Positions 17,101 to 25,811 of a stretch of 64,000 nt of DNA are shown here, in pieces; the first letter of the stretch is position 1; each line of letters starts with the position of its first letter. Made by a program: the position numbers and the translations under genes. Under the pieces are notes generated by a model that did no database searches, was not told the DNA's origin, and saw only the letters and a program-made list of their open reading frames with translations. Where the stretch lies: NCBI RefSeq assembly GCF_022012435.1, contig NZ_JAKLUA010000004.1, positions 62,001-126,000 of the forward strand, written 5' to 3'. Origin of the DNA: Bradyrhizobium zhengyangense (GTDB lineage Bacteria > Pseudomonadota > Alphaproteobacteria > Rhizobiales > Xanthobacteraceae).

Positions 17101-18134
17101 ATCGAAACCCGCACTCCCGTGGATTCGAGCTCCTTGAAAATTTCAAGGGCCGCCTCGATGCCCCGTTGCGGATCGTCCTCATGGGCTAGTCGGGGAAGGC
17201 CAAAGGCAAGCGACATGCAGAAGCCTTTGTCGTCCATGATGATCTTGTGAATCTCGCTGTGAAATCTATGAGCGGTGCGTTGAACCTGCTTGACCGCAAC
17301 CTGAAGCTTTTCCGCGAAAGGCCGATCAAACGAAAGTTCGAACAAGCTGACGTAGACGACGGTAATGTTCCTGAATTCCGCTAACCATCGCTGTTCGCCA
17401 AATCGAAGATGATCAACGACGATGTCGGGGACGAGTGCTTGGAGCTGCAGGGAACTCGCATTGATGCGAAACCGACGCGTCGGCGTCGTGCGGTCGCCCG
17501 ACATTCCGATGAGCGTAAAGAGTTCTGGCGAGAGAGCTCCCTCGCAATAATCTTGTATCGAGTTGTGCAACTCGCGGGACAACACGACATCGCCAATTTG
17601 GGCTTTGCGATAGGCATCTCCCAAGCGCCCGAATAGGGATCCAACGATTACGAAATGCCAGCGATCATGAAGGCCACCGAGTTTGCAGCAGTGAACCTGG
17701 CCGATGTCGATTGAAATTCGTGGCTGGAGCTGATGTTGACCCGCCTGCACTTGCCTATTCATTTCGGCTTTCAGCGCAAGCCCGCAGCGCGCGGCAAGGA
17801 GAGACGCCTGCCCCAGGGCTACTGCGTCATCCCACATGGCGAGGATGCCATCGCCAACGAATGCGATGATGTCTCCTCCGTGCTCCCCGATGATTTCGGT
17901 AAGAGGTCCGAAGCATGAGCTCAGCAGATCGGAAACGTCCTCGGCGCCGCGGGGTCCTCTGCGGGCCAGCTGGTTCGTTGTCTCGACAAAGCCGGCTATG
18001 TCGAACAAAAGGATAATGGCGAGTCCGGATTCGAGAACCGAGTCGTCTGGGCCGTGGCGACTCTCGGCGAGAGCGGTCCTAACCCATCCCGGAACGTATG
18101 CGCTGACGTCCACGCTGAGTCGGTCCATAGACAT
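14115..18134 (-). CDS. Soluble-adenylyl-cyclase-like protein: two cyclase domains, NTPase, TPR-type C-terminus
   Basis: The 1339-residue protein has the domain order of animal soluble adenylyl cyclase (ADCY10). The first class III cyclase domain (about 38-200) carries the two metal-binding Asp in LLFDIAGF (Asp45) and FVGDG (Asp95). The second (about 240-425) has DDKGFCMSLAFG, HEDDPQRGIEAALEIF, VSIGIASGKLFCG and GPAINMASRLM with the transition-state Asn and Arg. A P-loop NTPase follows (VVRGEPGIGKSVLLDDLA near 455), then a long helical, TPR-like region to the end. No DNA-binding domain is visible. In the first domain the sequence is IIAFVGD where I recall a substrate/bicarbonate-site Lys in the human enzyme. 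It heads a three-gene operon with the two flavoproteins. Confidence 0.82.
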   Translation of the reverse strand: MSMDRLSVDVSAYVPGWVRTALAESRHGPDDSVLESGLAIILLFDIAGFVETTNQLARRGPRGAEDVSDLLSSCFGPLTEIIGEHGGDIIAFVGDGILAMWDDAVALGQASLLAARCGLALKAEMNRQVQAGQHQLQPRISIDIGQVHCCKLGGLHDRWHFVIVGSLFGRLGDAYRKAQIGDVVLSRELHNSIQDYCEGALSPELFTLIGMSGDRTTPTRRFRINASSLQLQALVPDIVVDHLRFGEQRWLAEFRNITVVYVSLFELSFDRPFAEKLQVAVKQVQRTAHRFHSEIHKIIMDDKGFCMSLAFGLPRLAHEDDPQRGIEAALEIFKELESTGVRVSIGIASGKLFCGDYGGRERREYCLMGPAINMASRLMELAAGKILCDATTAEAVRETVSFSVLPPQHVKGNDALVTAYRPIAVSRAHRDHHDVVMVGRASERRQLYDALLNRVGGAIVVRGEPGIGKSVLLDDLAIFARSHDAWTLRGFATSIERFTPYFAWRNVIYDLLGGDSPEHIGRIAHEKLSHDRTLLSWLPLLRDIVNINRSETALTRQIVGSARAACIEALVVALLSDGERSPRALIFEDLHWFDSASMHLLTAVARQLPDLLLVASCRPPTIVPARQEEIEFATEINLAAMSKQTIEQLVCRRLRANKLPEALVDFVYRQGEGNPFHCEELALALRDTGAINVNRGVCEVLADLRDPARRTLPANLEGVIISRIDELGVEAQLLLKVASVIDEDFTVETAQAIYPAQMALIDVGGMLDELTAQDFLVVEGGAGVSARYSFRHAISQEVTYRLLSFAQRVALHKTIADVIERKNSEWLEPYYSRLAQHWELANESDRAIRYLELSAKQALRSYANRDAIRYVQRAFTLIDSAPVVSGDVLRSEWEWILGDANNELADYEEAFSHFGKAMVLMKQTSPRGRVGRLARVLVNVLRQVRLRLWSPSSEHYSTIDRRKFERTAHIRERLAERHFFLNESLAVLDETLSALNLAERCGAADEAISGYSALGLGLGMSGLRGVGRYYRSRALRFAGEAGSLPAAARAHLLAAVFGYGTGEWDLTERCAQHALELYRQLGDRSRWHAPVTILAFSAILRGDLANAEALLSDLETMVSSESTHQAGAWLAAATVLSSLMRNKTDPSQLRRLDELTEKRLIRADRLLCLGILASALQQRGEAEAAFKVAERALAVLQEVDVVWGSYVYGVVGVAEVFLAKWGEEGAGSNAMPQALLVCKHAARVTRMSPVCRPQALLLRGRAALLSGRQAKARRLWGAAAQAAARMHMPRELGLALYQIAQTRPLGDPERSSNLIRAQDILLSVGAEPDLAAVRKALSI

Positions 18135-18767
18135 GACCCCAGGTGATCAATAGCAATACCCTGCCGATGGAAAGGCTCGATTGGACTACCCCTCCACGAC
18201 GTTTCCGTTCACAGACTTATCGGGATCTATTAAATAGACTTTCGTCCAAGGCTTCAACAGTGGTGGAACAGGGAAACCTTTCCACAGAACGGCATCAAGG
18301 CCTTCACTCGGATCAACTTGTTTGTGAAAGCCTCAGGCCAAATGACGTCAAGTGCTTCGATCACGCGGCCAAATGGAGAGTGGAAGAATGCACGATGCGG
18401 GTCGACCGAGAAAAGGGGGCGGCTCCTCGGCATGTCGCCTGATGTCGTGAATGATGGCCAGAGCCGCCACTATCCAGACTATTCGCATGGCGCAGCGACT
18501 GGCAATAATCGCAATACATTTCGCAGTTAAGGCCGATGGTTGACGCCGATGAGAATAAAAGTCTTCGAAAACTGATCGGAGCGGCAGGATTTGCGCTTGC
18601 GGCCCCTGCGTCCCGAACGCAGTGCAAAAGTTCTAAGCTGTTGATTTTTATGGAAATGGCGTTCGCTTCCGCCACGTGCCTATTTCGGGGCGTTTCGTTG
18701 GGGCGTTGCTCCTTCGATCGATGGCCCGGCCAGTGACCGCGTGCTGGAATCTCCGAGCAATTTGATC

Positions 18768-19060
18768 GCTCAGTCCAGCGCCAGTACAGGCTTGATCAGC
18801 TCGCCTTTAGCGAAAAGATCTTCCAGGATACTGGGCATCCGCTGTACTCCAAAAAATCGCTGTCTGAAATGTGGAGAGTGTCGTTCGGCAAGGCGGTTGT
18901 CGCCATTGGCGAGCACCATCGCAAACAGGAAGTAGTTCCACGAGAAGACGAAGGCGAGGATTGCCGAGACCGCAACGCCCGAAGCAACCAGCAGCATCGC
19001 GATACGCCAGAGAATGGATTGCGCGATCCTCAGCCGCGCCGCGAATCGACAACCTCCAGG
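18768..19060 (-). pseudogene. Remnant of a MalG-type sugar ABC transporter permease
   Basis: On the minus strand one frame reads VSAILAFVFSWNYFLFAMVL followed by ANGDNR, typical of the last membrane segments of carbohydrate ABC permeases. The expected continuation LP..L..I appears in a different frame, indicating a frameshift near 18890. The N-terminal two thirds, including the EAA loop, is absent. The match is short, so the family call is tentative. Confidence 0.4.
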
Positions 19061-19243
19061 CCATCCGGTCCCCCTGTACTGCTCGCGCTCAGGGCCGTTC
19101 TTTTGACCGGCTCAAAATTTCGGTTGCTGGGTGTGACCAACCAAATACTATTGCCTGGCGCAAATGGGCCCCCCAAGGCTTTGCGTCCAATGCCGCCGGC
19201 CCTTCCACCAATCCCTTAAGACCCCAGGGCCGGCGGCTAGGAC

Positions 19244-19460
19244 GATGACCTGGTCGCGGACATTCGACGAGCCGATCCCGCTGCCAGATGGCCGCAACCT
19301 TGTGACACTGCGCGACGACCGACGAATAGATCGCTGCGCTGCCGAAACGCGATCACGATCGGCCGGAATGGCAGGCTGCCTAGAAGCCCTGCTTCTGGTC
19401 GTCGACTAAAGCGGCCCGACCATGTTCGCGCGTATCGGAATCATGCGCGAGCTGAACCAC
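19244..19460 (+). pseudogene. Broken copy of a small conserved rhizobial protein
   Basis: Starting at ATG 19244 the frame reads FDEPIPLPDGRNLVTLRD, then later PEWQAA and EALLLVVD in shifted frames, a TAA, and GPTMFARIGIMRELNHG in frame after it. This order matches a short conserved hypothetical protein common in Bradyrhizobium and relatives. At least one frameshift and two stops break it. The function of the family is not known to me. Confidence 0.5.
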
Positions 19461-20037
19461 GGAAACCCTCTCCAGAAATCGAGGCCGGTGGACGAGCCGT
19501 CCACAGCATCAAAAGCTGACGGTAGGTCAGCTCAGTAAGGTCAGGGCCAACTCCGGCAGTCGCTCTATTCGATAACTTTGTGGGCGCGCGTCGTGAGGAA
19601 GGTCCGGATCGAACTGCTGGGCCGGTTACGCGCATCGGCTAGAAAGTGATGTGGCGAGCTGCCTTGACCGACGTCGGCTTGGAACCCGAAATGCTTCATC
19701 ACGGCCAGTTGATCGCGTGATTGACGCGGATGATCAAACGCGATGGAGTTCCCCGAAATTGCGCCAAGAGCTGCCGGCCTGGGCCTTCGTCCAGGTTGCC
19801 TCGTCCAAAAAGGCGGCCTGCGAGTGGTTCTTATGGCGCGCCGTATTATGCGCGTCGCCACTCACAACGGCCTTCGCCCCTACAAAGATCGCAGAAGAAG
19901 GAGTCCAGCATTCAATTTGGCGCCCTCGATAGCCAGCGCGACTCAAATCCGCATGATCTTTTCGTTCCCGGGCATGCGCCTCGACATCGTCGCGGTCCCG
20001 ACGCGAGTTACAACAACCACTTTCCACGAACGTCTGG

Positions 20038-20793
20038 CTAGACAGCCTTTGTGAGCGCCCCATCGATGATGAGGTTCGTGCCCGAGATGCGGCTCGCGAC
20101 CGGGCTCGCGAGGAAGACGACGCCGGCAGCAACTTCCTGCGCCGTACCCATGCGTCCTGTCGGGTTGAGCGACATCGCCGTCTTATAGAGATCAGGCATG
20201 CCGCGCTCGATATTCTGCCAGATGCCGCCTTCGAAATAGGTGTTGCCCGGCGACACGGCGTTGACGCGGATGCCCTTGGCGATCAGCTGATTGCTGAGAC
20301 CCTTGGCATAGTGGATCAGGGCCGCCTTGAAGGCGCCGTACGAGCCGGCGGCGAAATCGACCTCGAAACCCGATACGCTCGAGACGATGATGATCGAAGC
20401 CGATTTCGACTTTTCCAGATAAGGCACCGCGGCCGCGACCGAATTAACGGTATGCATCATGTCGGTGCGGAATGACTTCTCCCAGGTCTCTGGCGTGTCG
20501 CCGACCGCCAGCGCGCTGACGTTGCAGACCATGGTATCAATGCCGCCGAGCTCGGCCGCGGCTCCGTCAATCCAGCCCTTCAACGCGACCGGATCGGCGA
20601 CATCGATCGCCTTGCCCCACGATTTGACGCCTCCCGCCGAGAGGCTCTTCACGACGTTGCCAACCTCGTCGGCATTGCGCGCGCAGATCGCGACGTTGGC
20701 ACCCTCGGCCGCAAACAGCTCGGCGATCGCAAGCCCGATGCCCTTGCTGCCGCCGGTGACGAGCGCGCTCTTCCCCTTCAATCCCAGATCCAT
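20038..20793 (-). CDS. Short-chain dehydrogenase/reductase
   Basis: A classical SDR of 251 residues. It has the NAD(P) motif TGGSKGIG at residues 14-21, the CNVSAL stretch in place of NNAG, the catalytic SSVS / YGAFK pair (Ser about 143, Tyr and Lys about 157-161), and the usual end GTNLIIDGAL. The position as last gene of the amide operon, 60 bases after amidase, suggests it acts on a product of amide or carboxylate metabolism. The sequence does not reveal the substrate. Confidence 0.85.
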   Translation of the reverse strand: MDLGLKGKSALVTGGSKGIGLAIAELFAAEGANVAICARNADEVGNVVKSLSAGGVKSWGKAIDVADPVALKGWIDGAAAELGGIDTMVCNVSALAVGDTPETWEKSFRTDMMHTVNSVAAAVPYLEKSKSASIIIVSSVSGFEVDFAAGSYGAFKAALIHYAKGLSNQLIAKGIRVNAVSPGNTYFEGGIWQNIERGMPDLYKTAMSLNPTGRMGTAQEVAAGVVFLASPVASRISGTNLIIDGALTKAV

Positions 20794-20853
20794 TTTTACC
20801 TCCGTTGCTGGTGCAGCGGCCTGCTCGCATACCGGCAGGCCGCCTCGGTTCGC

Positions 20854-22368
20854 TTACATTGTCTTCCAGTCTCCGGCGCCTTCGAACGCGGCGGCGGCGC
20901 GATAAATCGTCGGCTCGTCAAAATACTTGCCGATCAGCATCAGCCCGATCGGCAGACCGTTGCTCATGCCGCAGGGAAGGCTCATCGCCGGATGTCCGCT
21001 GGCGTTGAACGGCGCAGTATTGGGAACCATCTCGAACGCGCGCTGGATGTAGAGCTCGCGCGGCGCGTCCGCCGGGGGTATTGGCGTTGCCGTCATCGGC
21101 AGGGTCGGCATCAGCAACAGGTCGTATTTGGCCAAAGCCTCGTCATAGGCTGCGCGCAGCTTGCGGTTCAAATTCTGAGCCTTCGCATAGAAGTGCCCGC
21201 GATAGTGCTTGGTGAAATATTGACCGAGCAGCATCGTGATCTTGAGGCTATCGGACAATTCGTCCGCGCGATGCTTCCAGGCGGAGTGGGCGTCGAGCAG
21301 CGTGGTGTTGTAGAGACCACGCCAGTTCGTTCCCATGCCGTTGCCCTTCATCATGAACTCGGTGGCGCCTTCGGCGGCGATCGGCAGCCAGATCGCCGGC
21401 GCGGCGAGGTGCATCGGAACCGAGACGTCCTCGACAGTGGCGCCGAGCTTGCGGAACAGGTCGGCAGCAGCCTTGACCTTCGCGTCGACGTCCGGCTCCG
21501 AGCTCGGATGCCCAAACCCCTCCCTCACGATGCCGATGCGCAATCCCCTGACGCCGCCGTCGATCTCGTCGCTGTACTTTCCGACCTTGAGCGCGCCCTG
21601 CCTCGGATCGAGTCCGTCGGGCCCTGCCAACACCTCCAGCAGCAGCGCATTGTCGCGCACATTGGCTGTCATCGGGCCGGTGTGGTCGATCGTGAGCTCG
21701 ATCGGCATCACGCCGGTATAGGGCACGAGGCCATAGGTCGCCTTCATGCCGTAGATGCCGCTGAAAGCGGCCGGAATACGGATCGAGCCGCCCTGATCGC
21801 CACCGATCGCCATATCGGCCTCACCGGTCGCCACCACCACGGCGCTGCCTGAGGACGAGCCGCCAGCGGAGTATCCCATCCTGTGCGGATTGTGGACGGG
21901 CCCCGCCGCGCAGGTATGGCTGCCGCCGGAGAAGCAGAAATATTCGCAATGCACCTTGCCGACGATGGTGCCGCCGGCGTCGAGCATGCGGGTGACGATG
22001 GTGGCATCCGTATCGGGGATATAACCCTCCAGTGTCGATGCGCCGTTCATCATCGGAACGCCGGCGAGGGAGATGTTGTCCTTGAGCGCGATCTTCTTGC
22101 CGGCAAGCTTGCCGTTCGGGGCGCCCTTGATCTCGGTCTTGACGTACCAGGCGTTGAACTTGTTTTCCTCGCCCTCGGGACGATAGCCGGGTGTGCGCGG
22201 ATACTTCACTGCCGGCACATAGTCCGGCATGGCATCGACCGCATCGTAGGCGGCGTAGTTCGCCTGCATCAGCGCGTCGTAGGATTTGAGCTCTGCATCG
22301 CCCATGTGCATGCCGAGGTCTTCGGCCACGCTGCGCAGCTGATCGAGTGTGGGTCTCCTGACGGCCAT
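20854..22368 (-). CDS. Amidase-signature hydrolase (first of two paralogues)
   Basis: Hydrolyses an amide to acid and ammonia, probably in the cytoplasm. The 504-residue protein has the Ser-cisSer-Lys triad of the amidase signature family: Lys96 in ALKDNISLAG, the cis-Ser in GGSSSGSA (about 171-173) and Ser195 in GGDQGGSIRIP. It is a clear paralogue of the amidase at the head of this operon; the triad falls at the same residue numbers and both end in AGDWK. It lies 40 bases downstream of the UrtE-like ATPase. The exact amide is not evident. Confidence 0.9.
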   Translation of the reverse strand: MAVRRPTLDQLRSVAEDLGMHMGDAELKSYDALMQANYAAYDAVDAMPDYVPAVKYPRTPGYRPEGEENKFNAWYVKTEIKGAPNGKLAGKKIALKDNISLAGVPMMNGASTLEGYIPDTDATIVTRMLDAGGTIVGKVHCEYFCFSGGSHTCAAGPVHNPHRMGYSAGGSSSGSAVVVATGEADMAIGGDQGGSIRIPAAFSGIYGMKATYGLVPYTGVMPIELTIDHTGPMTANVRDNALLLEVLAGPDGLDPRQGALKVGKYSDEIDGGVRGLRIGIVREGFGHPSSEPDVDAKVKAAADLFRKLGATVEDVSVPMHLAAPAIWLPIAAEGATEFMMKGNGMGTNWRGLYNTTLLDAHSAWKHRADELSDSLKITMLLGQYFTKHYRGHFYAKAQNLNRKLRAAYDEALAKYDLLLMPTLPMTATPIPPADAPRELYIQRAFEMVPNTAPFNASGHPAMSLPCGMSNGLPIGLMLIGKYFDEPTIYRAAAAFEGAGDWKTM

Positions 22369-22408
22369 GGCTTGGGTCTCCCTCTGATCATGCCCGCGTG
22401 CGGCGGGC

Positions 22409-23116
22409 CTACGTTGCGATACCGACGAATTCTCCGACGAGGCTTGCGTCGCCGAGCTCGCCCGGCGCCACTTCCCGAGTAATCGCGCCCTTCTGGATAA
22501 TCAGAATCCGCTGCGACAGCGAAGCAATGAAGTCCAAATTCTGCTCGACCAGGATCATGGTGAGCCCGCTCCTGGCCCGCAGCCGCTGCAGGGTGTCGAC
22601 GATCTCGTCAATGATCGAGGGCTGGATACCTTCCGTCGGCTCATCGAGCAGGATCAATCGCGGGTCGCCGCAAAGACAGCGCGCGATCGCCAGCAATTGC
22701 TGCTCGCCGCCCGACAGCGCGCCGCCGGGGCGATCGAGCAACGCCTTCAGGCGGGGAAACTCCTCCAGCACGGTTGCGATGATATCGCCTTCCACGCCGT
22801 CCTGCGTGCTGCAACCCATGCGCAGGTTCTCATAGACGGTGAGCCCTGGGAATATCTCGCGGCCCTGTGGCACGTAGCCGAGGCCGAGCCGCGCGCGCCG
22901 GTAGGGCTCGATCGCCGTGACATCGTCATGGCCGAACATCACACGGCCGCTGGTCGCCGGCAAAAACCCCATCAGCGCCTTCAGCAGCGTGGTCTTGCCC
23001 ATGCCGTTGTGGCCGAGAATGCCGATGAACTCGCCCTTATTGACGGAGAAGCTCACCCCGTTGAGGATCGGAATCCGGCCATATCCCGTTCGCAATCCCT
23101 GCACATCGAGCATCAT
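22409..23116 (-). CDS. ABC transporter ATPase, UrtE/LivF type
   Basis: One of two ATPases of a hydrophobic-amino-acid/amide-type importer. It has Walker A GHNGMGKTT near residue 35, Q-loop YVPQGREIFPGLTV, signature LSGGEQQLLAIAR and Walker B LILLDEPTEGIQPSI. The DEPTEGIQPSI wording is typical of UrtE and short-chain amide importers rather than of leucine-type LivF. It overlaps the preceding ATPase gene by 4 bases (ATGA). Confidence 0.9.
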   Translation of the reverse strand: MMLDVQGLRTGYGRIPILNGVSFSVNKGEFIGILGHNGMGKTTLLKALMGFLPATSGRVMFGHDDVTAIEPYRRARLGLGYVPQGREIFPGLTVYENLRMGCSTQDGVEGDIIATVLEEFPRLKALLDRPGGALSGGEQQLLAIARCLCGDPRLILLDEPTEGIQPSIIDEIVDTLQRLRARSGLTMILVEQNLDFIASLSQRILIIQKGAITREVAPGELGDASLVGEFVGIAT

Positions 23117-23835
23117 GCGGCCGCCTGTTTGCCCAGATAGATGTCGCGCACCTGCGGATTGCGCATGATGTTGTCCACGGTGTCCTCGACCAGCACGCTC
23201 CCCTGGTTGAAGACGGTGACCTGCTTGGCGATCATGCGGATGAACTGCATGTCGTGCTCGACGACGATCAGCGCCTTGGTACGGTTGATCTCGCGCACCA
23301 GCTCGGCCGTCTTGTTGACCTCCTCGTGGGTCATGCCCGCGGCGGGCTCATCGAGCAAAATCAATTCGGGATCGGTCGCCAGCACGAGCCCCAGCTCGAC
23401 CCATTGCCGCTGTCCGTGGGCAAGCTGCCCCACAAGACGATCGGCGGCTTCCGTCAGGCCGACCCGCTCCAGCATCTCGTCGACGACGCGCCTCGTCTTG
23501 TCGCCGGAATGAAGGCGGTTCGCCGCGAGCCAGATATTTTCGCGCACCGAAAGCCCGTCGAAGACGCTCGGCACCTGGGTCTTGATGCCGATGCCGAGCC
23601 GGGCGATGTCGTGGGCGTGCGCGTGCGAAATGTCCCGGCCGCGGAACAGCACCTGGCCATGGGTCGGCTCCAATTGCCCGGTCAGCATCTTGAAGAAGGT
23701 GCTCTTGCCTGCACCGTTGGGACCGATCAGGCAACGCAGCTCGCCTTCGGCCAGCGAGAAATTGACATGGCGCACGGCGCGAACGCCGCCGAAATGCATG
23801 CTGAGATCCTGGGTCTGAAGCAGCGGTGCGGCCAT
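23113..23835 (-). CDS. ABC transporter ATPase, UrtD/LivG type
   Basis: Second ATPase of the importer. Walker A GPNGAGKST, a Q-loop KTQVPSVFDGLSV, a variant signature LAHGQRQWVELGLVLA and Walker B LILLDEPAAGMTHEE are visible in 240 residues. The GQRQWVEL signature is that of UrtD-like proteins. It shares one base with the permease gene before it and four with the ATPase after it, so the whole transporter is translationally coupled. Confidence 0.9.
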   Translation of the reverse strand: MAAPLLQTQDLSMHFGGVRAVRHVNFSLAEGELRCLIGPNGAGKSTFFKMLTGQLEPTHGQVLFRGRDISHAHAHDIARLGIGIKTQVPSVFDGLSVRENIWLAANRLHSGDKTRRVVDEMLERVGLTEAADRLVGQLAHGQRQWVELGLVLATDPELILLDEPAAGMTHEEVNKTAELVREINRTKALIVVEHDMQFIRMIAKQVTVFNQGSVLVEDTVDNIMRNPQVRDIYLGKQAAA

Positions 23836-24908
23836 CAGCCCTCCTCAGCCCGTTTGGGCTGGAGCCGCTTGGCTCCCTTGCCACGCGAGACGAGCAGCGA
23901 CTGGCCGATATCGCCAAGCGTCGGCACCAGCCCCTTGGGCACCAGAAGCACGAAAGCAATAAGGATGATGCCGAAGATCAACGGCGCATTGGCGAAGATC
24001 TTGGCCCACAGGTCCGAGCCGCCGCTCGGTTGGTTGGCGCCGAGCGCGGTGGTGAGCCATTGAATGCCGATGCAGCCGACGATCGGCCCGATCAGCGTGC
24101 CGCGCCCGCCGACGATGACCCAGATGATGATTTGCGCGGATTGGGCGAGACCGAAAATCGTAGGGCTGACGAAGTTGCCCCAATTGGCGAACAGGCAACC
24201 GGCAAAGCCGGCCAGCGCACCGCCGATGGTGAACGTCGCAAGCTTGTAGGCGCGCGGATCATAGCCGAGCAGCTCGGCGCGCCGTTCGTTTTCCCGAATG
24301 CCGACGATGATGCGGCCGAACCGGCTCGCCAGCAGCAGGCGCAATCCGAAATAGGTCGCGAGAAGCGCTGATGTCGCCAGATAGAACATGCCTTCGAGAT
24401 CGATCGGCGCGGCCTTGTTGCCCGGCAAATTCAACGGCGGGATACCGGGAATGCCGTTGAAGCCGCCGAGCCGTGCCGAGCCGATATGGAATTCCGGTCC
24501 GGCCGTCGAATTGATGGAATTGAACAGGATCAGCGTCACCGTCAGCGTGATGACGCCGAGATACACATCGCTGATGCGACCGTAGAACATGAAATAGCCG
24601 AGCAGCGCCGCAAAGGCCGCCGGCACGATGACAGCGAGCAGAAGCGGGACCGTGCTTTCGCCGATGTTGAACATCGCGATTGCGTAGGTATACGCGCCGA
24701 GCCCGAAGAACGCCGACTGGCCGAAACACAATATGCCGCCATAGCCCCAGATCAGAGCGAGGCTCAGCGCCAGGATCGCCATGATCATATAGACCGTGAG
24801 CTCGAGCACGACGTCGAGCTCGAAGAGGCGCGGCACCAGCACCAGGAACGCCACGCCGACCGCGCCGACGAGGCCGAGGCCGACAAGATTGAGCAGGCGG
24901 GCGTTCAC
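23835..24908 (-). CDS. ABC transporter permease, UrtC/LivM type
   Basis: An inner-membrane permease of 357 residues with about nine to ten hydrophobic segments. It has the LivM-type motif AFFGLGAYTYAIA near residue 70 and the cytoplasmic EAA-like region RIIVGIRENERRAELLGYD near residue 200. The C-terminal tail is charged. It pairs with the UrtB-like permease, whose gene overlaps it by 4 bases. Confidence 0.9.
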   Translation of the reverse strand: MNARLLNLVGLGLVGAVGVAFLVLVPRLFELDVVLELTVYMIMAILALSLALIWGYGGILCFGQSAFFGLGAYTYAIAMFNIGESTVPLLLAVIVPAAFAALLGYFMFYGRISDVYLGVITLTVTLILFNSINSTAGPEFHIGSARLGGFNGIPGIPPLNLPGNKAAPIDLEGMFYLATSALLATYFGLRLLLASRFGRIIVGIRENERRAELLGYDPRAYKLATFTIGGALAGFAGCLFANWGNFVSPTIFGLAQSAQIIIWVIVGGRGTLIGPIVGCIGIQWLTTALGANQPSGGSDLWAKIFANAPLIFGIILIAFVLLVPKGLVPTLGDIGQSLLVSRGKGAKRLQPKRAEEG

Positions 24909-25786
24909 AGGCCTCTCCGGAAGAAGCGGCCGGTGATGCCTTGCGGTAGCAGGCGGATCAGGATGATGGCGGCCGCGAGCAGCGCCACTTCACCGAACAC
25001 CGGCGTGGTGACGAAGGTCGCGATCTGGTTGATGGTCCCGAACAGCGCCGAGGCCGACACCGTCCCGCTGAGGATCGCGGCGCCGCCCCCGATCACCGTG
25101 ATGAAGGACTTGGCGACATAGGCGACCCCGATGGTGGGAAACACGCCGGAGACCGGCGCCAGCACCGCACCGGCGAGGCCCGACAACGCTGCGCCGACGC
25201 CGAACGTGACGGCGTAGACGCGCGGCGGATTGACGCCAAGCGCCGCGGCCATGTTGGCATTCTGCATTGTGCCGCGGGCGATCAGCCCAAGCCGCGTCCA
25301 GCGCATCACCGCGAAGATCACGGCTAATACGACCGCCGCGACCGCGATCACGAACAGCGTGTAGACGCTGGTGCGATAGGCGCCGATCTGGAAGCTGCCG
25401 AGCGGCGCCGAAATGCCGACCGTGGTATTGCCGAAGATCGCCGTGGTCAGCCCAACCAGGAACAGGCTGAGACCCCAGGTCGCCAGCATCGTGTCGATCA
25501 TGCGGCCATAGAGAAAGCGGATGATGGTCCGCTCGACGATGACGCCGATGAGGCCGACCACGATGGGTGCCACCACCAGCATCGCGATCCAGATGCTGAT
25601 TCCGTGGCTGGTCGCGACGATGGCCGCATAGCCCCCGAGCATCAGGAACTCACCATGCGCGAGGTTGATGACGCGCATCATGCCGAAGATGATCGCCAGC
25701 CCGACGCTGATCAGCGCCAGGCTGGCAATCGCATACAGGACCTGGATGGCCAGGAGAGCGACGAGATCCACGTTCACCTTTCCCAA
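24905..25786 (-). CDS. ABC transporter permease, UrtB/LivH type
   Basis: An inner-membrane permease of 293 residues. Motifs of the LivH group are GMMRVINLAHGEFLMLGGYAA near residues 35-55, RTIIRFLYGRMIDTMLATWG near 85-105 and the loop NAN-MAAALGVNPPRVY near residue 185. It follows the binding-protein gene by 25 bases. Confidence 0.9.
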   Translation of the reverse strand: MGKVNVDLVALLAIQVLYAIASLALISVGLAIIFGMMRVINLAHGEFLMLGGYAAIVATSHGISIWIAMLVVAPIVVGLIGVIVERTIIRFLYGRMIDTMLATWGLSLFLVGLTTAIFGNTTVGISAPLGSFQIGAYRTSVYTLFVIAVAAVVLAVIFAVMRWTRLGLIARGTMQNANMAAALGVNPPRVYAVTFGVGAALSGLAGAVLAPVSGVFPTIGVAYVAKSFITVIGGGAAILSGTVSASALFGTINQIATFVTTPVFGEVALLAAAIILIRLLPQGITGRFFRRGL

Positions 25787-25811
25787 GCAAGAATTGAGGG
25801 TCGGCCCGCTC

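Larger units (their letters stand above)
18135..20037. other. Decayed region with gene remnants, no intact gene seen
   Basis: About 1.9 kb between the cyclase gene and the amide operon has no convincing full-length gene. Two remnants can be recognised, a sugar-permease tail (18768-19060) and a small rhizobial conserved gene (19244-19460), each with lesions. I found no transposase, terminal inverted repeats or integrase. The stretch just right of 18135 must hold the cyclase promoter, but I cannot point to a clear -35/-10 pair. Confidence 0.55.

Noticed and set aside
14115..18134. LuxR/MalT-type or guanylate-cyclase-coupled transcription regulator
   Set aside because: NTPase and TPR-like parts resemble such regulators, but there is no C-terminal helix-turn-helix and the two N-terminal cyclase domains match soluble adenylyl cyclase.
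18135..20037. Insertion sequence or transposon
   Set aside because: I found no transposase motif, terminal inverted repeats or target duplication in the stretch.
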